DNA of 64,000 bases from the NCBI RefSeq assembly GCF_937980635.1, contig NZ_CALJPG010000024.1, positions 1 to 64,000 of the forward strand, written 5' to 3'. The DNA comes from an uncultured Campylobacter sp. (lineage in GTDB: Bacteria > Campylobacterota > Campylobacteria > Campylobacterales > Campylobacteraceae). Shown here piece by piece: positions 33,895-42,620 of this stretch (the stretch's first letter is position 1; each line of letters begins with the position of its first letter). The notes under the pieces are model-generated. The model ran no database searches. It saw only the letters and a list, made by a program, of their open reading frames with translations, and was not told where the DNA came from. The position numbers were made by a program, and so were the translations under genes.

Positions 33895-34582
33895 ATTTTT
33901 ACTTTGCGCACTTGCGGCGCTTACGTTTTTAGGCTGCGGCGACGAGAAAGACTACGGCAACGTACACTACGACAGGGATGTGTGCGAGCACTGCCAGATG
34001 GCGATCAGCGATAACCGCTTTAGCGTCGATGTGCGCGTGGACGGCAAAAATCACTACTTCGACGATATCGGCTGCTTGGTGGATTTTATGGTTACCAACG
34101 ACAAACTAAACTGGCTGAAGGACGCCAAAATTTACATCAACGACGCTAGCGGCAACGGCGAGTTTATCGACGCACGCACGGCGCACTTTTATCGCGGTTT
34201 TAAAACCCCTATGTCGTTTGGCTGGGGCGCGTTTAAAAACAAGCAAGAGGGCAAGCAAGACTTCAGCTTCGATCAGGTGGTCGCGGCGCTTAAAGCAGGC
34301 GGCGGCTCGCACGGCATGGGAATGGGAGATATGGGTCGCGATGCGCATGGCGCAAGCGACGAGCATGATATGAGTGCGGGACACGGCGACATGGGCGGAA
34401 TGAAAGACCCTCACTCCGCGGAGCACGATATGAGCAGTATGGGGCATACTCACGGCGCAGATCATGGCATGGGCGGCGATGCGGGCAGCACGGCGCACCC
34501 TCAAGGCGCGCCGCACGATATGGGGCAGATGCACGAGGGTAACGGCACGGCGCACGATATGCATTCAGGGCACGCGCATTAA
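33878..34582 (+). CDS. nosL: NosL-type copper-binding lipoprotein with a His/Met-rich tail
   Basis: A 234-residue protein with a lipoprotein signal (LGC, Cys 20). The NosL domain has C36-x2-C39-x-M41, the Cu(I)-binding signature, and YFDDIGCLVDFM near 59. Residues 141-234 form a disordered tail with about 16 His and 12 Met in repeats such as EHDMS, GHGDMGG and AHDMHSGHAH, a pattern typical of copper (or nickel) buffers. NosL delivers Cu to NosZ; the tail would add storage or scavenging capacity and is not a standard part of NosL. Overlaps nosF by 17 bases. Confidence 0.88.
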   Translation: MTKMFKFLLCALAALTFLGCGDEKDYGNVHYDRDVCEHCQMAISDNRFSVDVRVDGKNHYFDDIGCLVDFMVTNDKLNWLKDAKIYINDASGNGEFIDARTAHFYRGFKTPMSFGWGAFKNKQEGKQDFSFDQVVAALKAGGGSHGMGMGDMGRDAHGASDEHDMSAGHGDMGGMKDPHSAEHDMSSMGHTHGADHGMGGDAGSTAHPQGAPHDMGQMHEGNGTAHDMHSGHAH

Positions 34583-35211
34583 AGACATTTTGGCTAAGAC
34601 GAATTTTAAGCGGCCCATGTTTTGCGCTAAATTTAAAGCGTAAAATTTCAGCGCGCCGCCATAGATGAGATGAAATTTTACTTTGAAATTTCGGCGTGAG
34701 GCAAAGCTAGTCTTAGAAAACAGGCGCAAAATTTCGCTTCGTCGAATTAAAATTTATGCGCGAGCAGTAGGCGCAGTATGCGGACGCGCTAATTTAAAAT
34801 TTCGCCGTAAATTTAAAATTTATCAGGCGTAGAATTTGCCGCTGCGGGATTTTTAGAATTTTAAAATTTTATGCCGCGGAATACGCCCGGGTTTGAAATT
34901 TTACGGAGCTGAAATTTAAGCAGCCCGTCAAACGGCTAAATTTTAAAACTACGGCGGATTACGGATATCGGGCTGCGAACGACGCGCTGTTTGCAGGCGC
35001 TGCAAGCCTAGGCCGTAAATTCAAAATTTATGCGCGAGTCGCAGTCGCAGGCGGCGGATAAAATTTCGCCGCCTGTTTAAACGCTAGACGGGCGAAATTT
35101 AAGGCTATAAATCCGCGCCGCAAAACGAGGCTAAAATTTAAAGACAGGCGCATTTAAGCCGCGCGAGAAATCTAAATTTAAAGCGCGCCGAGGCGCAATA
35201 AAGGAATATGA
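34583..35211. other. Unusual 629-base gap inside the nos operon
   Basis: No reading frame with a start and ribosome site was seen. The region is dense in AAATTTTAAAATTT-type words and contains an imperfect repeat pair (about 34750-34806 and 35026-35075, both starting AAAATTTATGCGCGAG). It separates nosF-nosL from nosY, which are otherwise packed. No gene remnant could be recognised. Confidence 0.55.
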
Positions 35212-36039
35212 ATGAAAAATTTACTTACCATCGCCGCTTTGGATATCAAAGAATCCTTCCGCTCGCGCTGGTTTTTACTCTATCTGCTGATCTTTAGCGG
35301 GCTCGTGGCGGCGTTTTTCATCACGGGGGTGACCGACTCGCGCGTGCTCGGCTTTAGCGGGCTTTCGCGACTGCTGCTGCTGTTTATTCAGATCTGCATC
35401 ATCATCCTGCCCGTATTCGTGCTCGCAACCACCAGCAAGGCGATCCTGGCCGATCGCGACCTAAATATCCTCGAATACCTGCTAAGCTTCCCGATCTCGC
35501 AGGCGCAGTATTACTACGGCAAGGCGCTAGGACGGTTATTTGGAGTGTTCGTGCCGATATTTTTATCGCTGCTGCTCGCGATCGTTTGGGGCGCGATCAA
35601 GGGCACAGGCATTCCATGGACGATCTGCCTGCTTTATACGGGGCTGCTTTTTAGCTTGTGCGCGGCATTTTTAGGGATCGCGTTTTTGATCTGCGCCGTT
35701 TCAAAAAGCCAAGAGATGGGGCTTGGGCTTGCGTTTTTCGTCTGGCTTTTCTGCCTTGCGTTTTTGGATCTCGTGCTGATAGGACTGCTTGCAAAAACGG
35801 GCGTGAACGAAAATCTGATCTTTGCGATCGCTCTAGCAAACCCGATGGAGGACTTCCGCATCGCTGCTATCAGCCTATTTGATCCCGATCTTGCGGTCAT
35901 CGGCACGACGGCATATTTTATCCTAGATCACTTCGGGCGCGGGCTTTTCATCGCCTTTTCGCTGCTCTATCCGATCGCGCTGGGCGCGGCGAGCCTGATT
36001 TTGGGCTATTTTATCTTTAGATCGAAGGATTTGGCGTGA
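35212..36039 (+). CDS. nosY: NosY, ABC transporter permease
   Basis: A 275-residue integral membrane protein with six predicted helices (about 18-38, 58-78, 103-128, 137-162, 171-195, 245-268) and the ABC-2-type pattern of NosY. The sequence TSKAILADRDLNILEYLLSFPIS near 75-97 is a typical first cytoplasmic coupling region. Permease partner of NosF. Ribosome site AAAGGAAT; ATGA overlap with the following NosL-like gene. Confidence 0.92.
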   Translation: MKNLLTIAALDIKESFRSRWFLLYLLIFSGLVAAFFITGVTDSRVLGFSGLSRLLLLFIQICIIILPVFVLATTSKAILADRDLNILEYLLSFPISQAQYYYGKALGRLFGVFVPIFLSLLLAIVWGAIKGTGIPWTICLLYTGLLFSLCAAFLGIAFLICAVSKSQEMGLGLAFFVWLFCLAFLDLVLIGLLAKTGVNENLIFAIALANPMEDFRIAAISLFDPDLAVIGTTAYFILDHFGRGLFIAFSLLYPIALGAASLILGYFIFRSKDLA

Positions 36040-36674
36040 AATTTCTACTCATTTTGGCGGCATTTATAGCGCTTTGCGGTGCAGCGGAGATGCAAAATTC
36101 CGCGATGCAAAGCGCTAGCTTGGCGCAAAATTTAGGCGCGTCAGATAATGCAGGCTCCGGTTCGGCGCAAAATTCCAAACCCGCGCACGATCTTGCGTGG
36201 CTAAAAGACGTAAATCTCACCTGCGCCAAATACGGCATCGATACTAGCGCGCATCCTGAATTTCGCGCTTACGCAAGGCTTAAAGACGGCAACGCGTTCG
36301 CGTTTGCTTCGCCCAAGGCGATGTTTGCATATTTTTTTGAAGGCGAAAATTTGAGCGGTAATAACGGCGTGGCTTCCGCGGAGGAAAATTTGATGAGCAA
36401 AAATCCAGTTAGCGGCAATTTAGGTGAGGCAAATTCCACGGACGTATATTTCGGCGGCGCGGAGCTTTACGTCACCGATTACGCAAGCGGCGAAATTTTA
36501 CGGGCGCAGGACGCGTTTTATGTATTCGGCAGCGTGCTGCAAAGCGCCAGAGGCGACGATCTCATCACGTTTGCGAGATTGCGCGACGCGCAAGACTTCA
36601 TGCGCGAGAAAAAGGGGCATAAAATTTTGCAGTTTCGCGAAATCTCCGCCAAACTAATAGATTATCTAAGATAA
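36036..36674 (+). CDS. Second NosL-like protein, lacking the CxxC motif
   Basis: A 212-residue exported protein (signal peptide about 1-17). The C-terminal half, GAELYVTDYASGEILRAQDA...GSVLQSARGDDLITFARLRDAQDFM, matches the NosL fold. The metal motif is reduced to a single Cys in LTCAKYGID (about residue 61). Residues 18-45 are Asn/Ser/Gln-rich, containing two QNS units, and about 100-130 is another Asn/Ser-rich loop. It occupies the place of NosL after NosY in W. succinogenes. Whether it binds copper without the second Cys is open. Confidence 0.8.
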   Translation: MKFLLILAAFIALCGAAEMQNSAMQSASLAQNLGASDNAGSGSAQNSKPAHDLAWLKDVNLTCAKYGIDTSAHPEFRAYARLKDGNAFAFASPKAMFAYFFEGENLSGNNGVASAEENLMSKNPVSGNLGEANSTDVYFGGAELYVTDYASGEILRAQDAFYVFGSVLQSARGDDLITFARLRDAQDFMREKKGHKILQFREISAKLIDYLR

Positions 36675-36893
36675 TCGAACCACTCGGCAGAATTTAAATC
36701 CAGCTTATTTTAGTATATTTTATTCATAAAATTTTATCTTTTATTTTAGTGCGCTATTAAGGGAATTTAAAGCAATTAAAAAATACAATCACGTTAAATT
36801 TTATCTATAAGAATTAAATAGTGTAGTTTTTCAGTATATTTATTGAGCTCTACATTCTCGCTTATTTTTAAAATAAATTTTAAGGAGACAACC

Positions 36894-39614
36894 ATGGCAA
36901 ACGACAAAATCGCAAAACAAAAAAGCTCACGCAAGAAGGCTGCGACGGATGAAAATTTCGCTGCGAATACGGAGCAAAATTTCGTCGCAGACGCAGCCAA
37001 AAGCTCCGCCGCATCCGTTTTTGATAACAGTGCAAATAGCGCTCAAAATTCCGCTGCAAATTCTACGACTTCCGCCTCGCATACTCGTGACAAAATTTCT
37101 AAAAATCGCGCCGCAGGTGGGAATTCCTGCGACGAGTGCGATTGCGAAGCCAAAAATTCCGCGTCTGGCTACGATGATAGTGCAAGCTCTGCTTCAAGCA
37201 CGAACTTTGCGGCGCACTCAAGCACTCAAAGCGCAGGCAACGCTAAAAAATCCGCAATAAACTCTACAATAAATTCCATAGCTGATTCTTTGATAAATTC
37301 CATCTCAAATCCTGCGAAGAGTCCAAGCAGCAAAGACCACTTCTTTTGCTCGCACGAGCATAGCGATAGCTCCGCAATCCACTCGCATCTACACGATGAA
37401 GATCTTACGACCCATCCATACGATCAAGAAGAAAACCTCGCAGCTTATTTGCACGAATACGGCGCAAATTCTGCGGCGTCTTCGCATGAGTGCGACGAGG
37501 ATTCCGCCATCAGCTCGCACGAGCACGACAAACATTGCCATGATCACAAGCCCCACTCTCATCGCGCCATTATTGGATTTGACGAGCACGGCATCCCAAA
37601 GGTTTTAGTGCCCGCAGAGGCTAGCCCTCACACGCATAAAGACGCGCAGGGCAATCTTTTCGAGCATTTTCACGAGGCGGAATTTACGGCGGATTATATG
37701 AAGGCGGTGCTTGAATACAAAAAGACCTTCCCCTCAAAGCAAGAAGTACTTGAGAAAACCCCTGATCCCGCCGTGCGCGAAATGATGCTTAGAATGGAGC
37801 AGATCGGCGTAGATACGGCGTTTGATCGCTTCGATAAACAGATGCCTATGTGTAGCTATGGGCTTACCGGAGTATGCTGTAAGATCTGCAATATGGGGCC
37901 TTGCAAAATTACTAAAAAGGCCGATCGCGGCACTTGCGGTGCGGACGCCGATCTTATCGTATCGCGCAACCTACTGCGTCAAGTAGCTGCGGGCGTAGCT
38001 CAACACGGTGCGCACGCCAGAGAGCTTCTGCTGTCGCTAAAATGGGCGGCGCAGGGGAAATTAGATCTGCCCATAATAGGCGAATATAAAATCATCAATA
38101 CCGCAAAAGCCTTTGGAATTCCAACTGAAGGCAGAGAGTTAAAAGAGGTAGCGATTGAGCTTGCCGATACGCTTTTGACAGATCTTTCGCAAAGCAGCGG
38201 CGAGTATAAAACCATCACTGCGCTCGCACCCAAGGAGCGTCAAGAGGTATGGCGCAAGCTGGATATCTTGCCGATTAGTGCGTATAACGAAGTCTTTGAG
38301 GCGTATCACCGAACGGGTGTAGGCACGGACGGAGACTGGCGCAGCGTGATGCAGCATCTTTTGCGCTGCGGGCTTGCTTTTACCTTTACCGGCGTAGTAG
38401 CTGCGAATATCGCTACGGATGCGCTATTTGGCGTAGGAGATCGCGTAACTTCCAAAAGCAATATGGGCGCGCTTAAAAAAGGCTGGGTCAATATCGCCGT
38501 GCACGGACATCTGCCGACATTAGTAAGCCTAATAGTGGAGATCGGAAATTCTAAGGAGTACCAAGACAAGGCTCGCGCAATAGGAGCGCAGGGTATCGCA
38601 TTTTACGGCGTGTGCTGTTCCGGACTATCGGCGATGTATCGCAACTGGGGCGTCGTGCCGCTCTCAAACGCCGTAACTGCCGAACTCGTCATAGGCACGG
38701 GCGCGCTTGATCTGTGGGTAGCCGATGTCCAAGATGTCTATCCTGCGATCATGGACGTGGCTAACTGCTTCCAGACCAAGGTCGTTACCACGAGCTCATC
38801 AGCTAGGCTTCCCGGAGCCGAACATATCGGCTACGATCACCACCATAGTAATATCGCCGAAACTAGGAATTTAGCGCGTAAAATTCTAGACCGCGCATTG
38901 CAATCTCACGAAAAGCGTAAGGGGCTACCGGTATATATCCCACCGTATGAAGTCGAGGCCGAAGTTGGCTTTTCGGTAGAATTTGTCCATAAACACTACG
39001 GCGGTATGGGGCCGTTAGCGCACGCGCTAAAAAGCGGTGAAATTTTAGGCATCGTAAATATGGTCGGCTGCACCAATCCTAAAGTGCCTTATGAGCGCGC
39101 TATCATAGATGTCGCACAAACCCTAATCGAAAATAACGTCCTAATCCTAACCAACGGCTGCGCGTCGTTTCCGCTAATGAAGCTGGGCTTTTGCCAAAAA
39201 AGCGCATATAAAAAAGCAGGCGCGTCGCTGCGGGCGTTTTTAGAAAAAGATGAGCTTCCACCGGTATGGCATGTGGGCGAATGTATCGATAATACCCGCT
39301 CCAGCGGAATTTTCGCAGGTATCGCAGGAGTGCTAGGCAAAAATCTCTATGAGCTGCCGCTTGCCTTCACCTCTCCCGAGTGGGCGAACGAAAAGGGCGT
39401 CGATGCCTCGCTCGGATTCCGCCTGATGGGCATCGACTCGTATCACTGCGTCGAGTATCAAATCCACGGCTCCGCAAACGTCATACACTTTTTCAAAGAG
39501 GGCACCAGGCGGGCACTTGGCTCTGTGATGCACGTAGATACCGATCCGGTCGCACTTGCGCTAAAAATGGTAAGCGACATGCGCCTAAAGCGTAAAGCTC
39601 TAGGCTGGCAGTAG
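36894..39614 (+). CDS. cooS: Ni-containing CO dehydrogenase with long Ser/Asn/His-rich N-terminal extension
   Basis: I start it at ATG 36894 (906 residues; TAAGGAG upstream) rather than an in-frame ATG 17 codons earlier. Residues about 285-906 are a complete monofunctional CooS (CO + H2O to CO2 + 2 e- + 2 H+). D/B-cluster cysteines are C320, C328, C329, C332, C337 and C348. C-cluster ligands are in VHGHLPT, GVCCSG, DVANCFQ, MVGCTN, NGCASF and GECIDN. Residues 1-284 are a family-atypical extension: first Ser/Asn/Ala repeats (20-145), then a His/Asp/Glu-rich zone (150-260; for example HDKHCHDHKPHSH) that could bind nickel. No cooF, cooC or cooJ is adjacent. A terminator follows. Confidence 0.93.
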   Translation: MANDKIAKQKSSRKKAATDENFAANTEQNFVADAAKSSAASVFDNSANSAQNSAANSTTSASHTRDKISKNRAAGGNSCDECDCEAKNSASGYDDSASSASSTNFAAHSSTQSAGNAKKSAINSTINSIADSLINSISNPAKSPSSKDHFFCSHEHSDSSAIHSHLHDEDLTTHPYDQEENLAAYLHEYGANSAASSHECDEDSAISSHEHDKHCHDHKPHSHRAIIGFDEHGIPKVLVPAEASPHTHKDAQGNLFEHFHEAEFTADYMKAVLEYKKTFPSKQEVLEKTPDPAVREMMLRMEQIGVDTAFDRFDKQMPMCSYGLTGVCCKICNMGPCKITKKADRGTCGADADLIVSRNLLRQVAAGVAQHGAHARELLLSLKWAAQGKLDLPIIGEYKIINTAKAFGIPTEGRELKEVAIELADTLLTDLSQSSGEYKTITALAPKERQEVWRKLDILPISAYNEVFEAYHRTGVGTDGDWRSVMQHLLRCGLAFTFTGVVAANIATDALFGVGDRVTSKSNMGALKKGWVNIAVHGHLPTLVSLIVEIGNSKEYQDKARAIGAQGIAFYGVCCSGLSAMYRNWGVVPLSNAVTAELVIGTGALDLWVADVQDVYPAIMDVANCFQTKVVTTSSSARLPGAEHIGYDHHHSNIAETRNLARKILDRALQSHEKRKGLPVYIPPYEVEAEVGFSVEFVHKHYGGMGPLAHALKSGEILGIVNMVGCTNPKVPYERAIIDVAQTLIENNVLILTNGCASFPLMKLGFCQKSAYKKAGASLRAFLEKDELPPVWHVGECIDNTRSSGIFAGIAGVLGKNLYELPLAFTSPEWANEKGVDASLGFRLMGIDSYHCVEYQIHGSANVIHFFKEGTRRALGSVMHVDTDPVALALKMVSDMRLKRKALGWQ

Positions 39615-39629
39615 CGACGGACGGATTCG

Positions 39630-39663
39630 TTTCGCATCGCATTTTAAGCGATGCGAAATTTCA
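39630..39663 (+). terminator. Terminator after cooS
   Basis: Perfect 11-bp stem (39630-39640 with 39648-39658, loop ATTTTAA) 15 bases after the cooS stop, followed by only TTTC. A fair, not strong, intrinsic terminator. Confidence 0.65.
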
Positions 39664-40099
39664 TGATAAAATTTAACTTCTCGCGGGTAAATAAAATTCC
39701 TCAGCCAAACGGCAAGTAAAATTCTACGACTAAGTGGCTAGCAAAACCGGGGTCAAATAAAGAGAAAATTTTCGCGCAGCATCCGTTCGTAGAATTTTAA
39801 TCAAATCTTCAAATCCTGCATAAAATTTCGCCGCGCGCCACATCTGCTGCTAAATCGGCGGAATCCGCCATCGAGCTTAAGCGCATCTTTCGCGAAAGGA
39901 TGAAATTTTAAAATTCCATCTTGGCGTAAATTTCGTAGACGCTCATCTGAAATCCACAAGCGAAATTTCGCTTAAAAGCCTTATTACACGGAGCTGCACG
40001 CCATTAAATTCGCTCACATACGCTCACGTATATGAAAGCCGAAATCATAAAAATTTAATATGATATGTGCTAAAATGCCACATCTGTTTAAGGATTTAG
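39664..40099. other. Intergenic region before the ABC importer
   Basis: About 435 bases with no supported gene. A minus-strand open frame at 40014-40307 has no ribosome site and overlaps the binding-protein remnant, so I do not call it. The last ~60 bases likely carry the promoter of the decayed binding-protein gene. Confidence 0.5.
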
Positions 40100-40397
40100 A
40101 TGCATAAATCAAAGCCACTGCAGTCTTTGCGTCATCATCGACAGAAGACGTCGTGCGAGGCGGAGGCACTGCTGCCAAGTCCTGCGTCTCGCAGCTTGAG
40201 GCGGTGCGACAAAAGCGCGTCTGTGCTGCGCCTGCAAACATTTTCGGCTGGGACCGCACGGGCGCGAGGGCGTCACTACAAATCTTGCAGGCGGCTAAAA
40301 TTTTCATCCGGATCTTTTCTGAAATATTGATCTTGGGGCCATCACGAAAGAATTTTACCGCAAGCCTTTCGCCTACGAGCCGGAAGGCGGAATTTAA
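40100..40397 (+). pseudogene. Decayed iron-siderophore/heme-type periplasmic binding protein gene
   Basis: Only the C-terminal third is recognisable. In one frame LEAVRQKRV-x-AAPANIFGWDRTGA-x-x-SLQILQAAKIF (about 40192-40305) matches the typical end of FecB/FhuD-type binding proteins (AVK-K-RVY-AP...F-WDR...LQ-LQ-AK). After a one-base shift at the AAAATTTT tract, the next frame reads HPDLF, a TGA at 40320, then NIDLGAITKEFYRKPFAYE and a stop at 40397. So there is at least one frameshift and one nonsense codon, and the N-terminal domains are missing. It lies just before the permease and ATPase genes, where an intact binding protein would be expected. Confidence 0.75.
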
Positions 40398-40482
40398 GGC
40401 GAAATTTTAAGCGGATTTCGATGAAGCGAAATTTCAAAGATTAAATTTAAGGCAAAAGATAAAATTTAAAGCAAGGGGAGGT

Positions 40483-41475
40483 ATGAAAAATTTTAAATTT
40501 ATGCTCGCGCTGCTGATACTAGCGACGATTGCGACGATCGCGATATCGCTTTGTATAGGGCGCTTCGGCCTAAGCATCACTGAGGTTCTGAAAGCGCTTA
40601 GCGGCGGCGAGGTAGCGCAAAACGTCCACAACGTCGTTATGGATGTGCGCCTGCCGCGCATCATCGCCGCGGTGCTCGTGGGTGCGGCGCTGGGCATCAG
40701 CGGCACTGCGTATCAGGGCGTCTTTAAAAACCAGCTTGTCTCGCCCGATCTTTTAGGCGTCAGCGCCGGAGCTTGCGTGGGCGCTGCGATCGCGATCCTG
40801 CTTGATCTAAACATCCTTTTGATCCAGCTTTTCGCCTTCGTTTTCGGGCTTGCGGCGGTTTGCATTACGCTTCTGATTACGCGCGCGCTGCGTTCGAGCG
40901 CTACCATAATGCTCGTGCTTGCGGGCATCATCGTAAGCGGTTTGATGGGCGCGCTGATCGGATTTTTAAAATTTATGGCAGATCCCGAGACGAAGCTTGC
41001 AGACATCGTGTATTGGCAGCTAGGAAGCCTCGCAAAGGTCGATCCTAGCGTACTAGCGATGATAGCGCCGGTGATGGGGGTTTGTATCGCTATCTTGGTG
41101 CTGATGAGCTACCGAATAAACGTCCTATCTATGGGCGATGCTACCGCGTCGAAGCTGGGCGTAAACGTCGTTATGGAGCGGGGCATCATCATCGTCTGCG
41201 CGACGCTACTAACCGCAAGCAGCGTGTGTATCAGCGGCATAGTCGCGTGGGTAGGGCTTTTGATGCCGCACCTAACGCGCATGATCGTGGGCGTGAGCAA
41301 TACCAAGGCTATCCCCGCGAGCATATTTTTAAGCGCGATCTTCGTGCTCATCGTAGATGACGTAGCGCGCAGCATAAATCAAAGCGAGATCCCGTTAGGG
41401 GTGCTTACGGGCTTTATCGGCACGCTATTTTTTATATTCATCCTGCTTAAAAACAAAAGGAAGCTAAATGGTTAG
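40483..41475 (+). CDS. FecCD-type ABC transporter permease
   Basis: A 330-residue permease of the BtuC/FecCD family with about ten helices. Motifs: VRLPRIIAAVLVGAALGISGTAYQGVFKNQLVSPDLLGVSAGA (residues about 52-94, split here only for naming the region) and GLLMPHLTRMIVG near 261-273, the cytoplasmic coupling region. It imports iron-siderophore, heme or cobalamin-like ligands with an ATPase and a binding protein. Strong GGGGAGG ribosome site. It overlaps the ATPase gene by 8 bases. Its own binding-protein gene upstream is broken, so it must use another binding protein or be on the way to decay. Confidence 0.9.
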   Translation: MKNFKFMLALLILATIATIAISLCIGRFGLSITEVLKALSGGEVAQNVHNVVMDVRLPRIIAAVLVGAALGISGTAYQGVFKNQLVSPDLLGVSAGACVGAAIAILLDLNILLIQLFAFVFGLAAVCITLLITRALRSSATIMLVLAGIIVSGLMGALIGFLKFMADPETKLADIVYWQLGSLAKVDPSVLAMIAPVMGVCIAILVLMSYRINVLSMGDATASKLGVNVVMERGIIIVCATLLTASSVCISGIVAWVGLLMPHLTRMIVGVSNTKAIPASIFLSAIFVLIVDDVARSINQSEIPLGVLTGFIGTLFFIFILLKNKRKLNG

Positions 41476-42244
41476 GATTGAGAGCTTAGACTTCGGCTAC
41501 GTAAAATCCGCCCCTCTGACGCTGCGCGACGTGAATTTCAACCTCGAAGCGGGCGCGATGCTGACGATTTTGGGGCAAAACGGCGCGGGCAAATCGACGC
41601 TTTTAAATTTAATCAGCGGCACGCTTGAGCCTCTGCGCGGTAAAATTTCAATTGACGGCAAGGATATGGCAAGCCTCAGCGCCAAAGGGCGCGCCGAGAT
41701 CATCGGCTACGTCTCGCAAAGCGAGGTCTGCGAGTACGACTACAGCGTCTTTGAATACGTCCTGATGGGGCGCACGGCGCATATCGGGATCTTTTCGCAG
41801 CCGAGCGAAAACGACTACAAGCTCGCGCAGCGCTACATGAAAATGCTTGAAATTTGGCACCTAAAAGACAAGATCATCACGCGCCTAAGCGGCGGTCAGA
41901 GGCAGATGGCGTCCATCGCGCGCGCCCTTTGCAGCGAGCCTAAGATAGTGATCTTCGACGAGCCCACTTCGGCGTTAGACTTTGCCAACCAATACAAATT
42001 CCTCCGCGCCACGAAGGAGCTTTTAAAAAACGGCTACACCGTAGTTTTAGCCACGCACAATCCCGACTTCGCGCTGCTTTTAGGCGGATACGTCGCGCTC
42101 GTAAAAGGCGGCGGCGAGGTCGCATACGGCAAGGCCGAGCAGATCATAAAAAGCGAAATTTTAAGCAAGCTATACGATCTGAAGCTCGACGTCAGCTACA
42201 ACGAAAGGGTCGGCAGGGTGTGTTGCTTGACGTATCCGTTTTGA
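41468..42244 (+). CDS. FecE-type ABC transporter ATPase
   Basis: A 258-residue ATPase: Walker A GQNGAGKST (about 36-44), Q-loop VSQSE, signature LSGGQRQ (about 140-146), Walker B IVIFDEPTSALDFANQ (about 160-175) and switch His in ATHNPDFA. It is the energising partner of the permease upstream, whose gene it overlaps. The substrate class (Fe-siderophore/heme/B12) is from family only. Proximity to cooS might suggest a metal link, but nothing in the sequence proves it. Confidence 0.9.
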   Translation: MVRIESLDFGYVKSAPLTLRDVNFNLEAGAMLTILGQNGAGKSTLLNLISGTLEPLRGKISIDGKDMASLSAKGRAEIIGYVSQSEVCEYDYSVFEYVLMGRTAHIGIFSQPSENDYKLAQRYMKMLEIWHLKDKIITRLSGGQRQMASIARALCSEPKIVIFDEPTSALDFANQYKFLRATKELLKNGYTVVLATHNPDFALLLGGYVALVKGGGEVAYGKAEQIIKSEILSKLYDLKLDVSYNERVGRVCCLTYPF

Positions 42245-42256
42245 TCCTAACTTCTC

Positions 42257-42300
42257 GCGGCGGCTAAGCCGCCGCTGCGAGCGGGAGTGCAAGCACTCCC
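42257..42300 (+). repeat. Two tandem GC-rich hairpins downstream of the importer
   Basis: Arms 42257-42264/42268-42275 (8 bp, loop TAA) and 42283-42290/42293-42300 (8 bp perfect palindrome, GGGAGTGC/GCACTCCC), starting 12 bases after the ATPase stop. There is no T-run, so they may block 3' exonucleases or act as a bidirectional stop with rho. The rest of the interval to 42590 holds only AAATTTTA-type words. Confidence 0.55.
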
Positions 42301-42589
42301 TGCACCCACCTAAAGTTACAGAAATTTTGCTACGCAAAATTTTAAAATTTATCGGTTTAACTTCGCGGACGAGCACAGCTTGTCCTTAAATATAGAAGCT
42401 TTTTAAATTTAAAATTTTATCGGTTTAGTCGCGATAGTGAAAGTGTTTGCAGGCGCTAGCGGCGGTAAAATTTTAACGTCCGCGGCGGGGATTTTACGGC
42501 GGCGAAATTTTAAAATTTCAAAGCGGGCGGCGAGGCCGGAATTTTAAAATTCGCTCTAAATTTTAAGCATAAAAATCAAAATTTATCGT

Positions 42590-42595
42590 TACAAT
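42590..42595 (+). promoter_or_regulatory. Candidate -10 box for the DUF4139 gene
   Basis: TACAAT 25 bases before the ATG at 42621, a usual spacing for Campylobacter sigma-70 promoters. Confidence 0.4.
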
Positions 42596-42620
42596 TACGT
42601 AAAATTTTTAAGGAGCGAAA

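Noticed and set aside
40014..40307. 97-codon minus-strand frame
   Set aside because: No ribosome site; the plus strand here reads as remnants of a binding protein.
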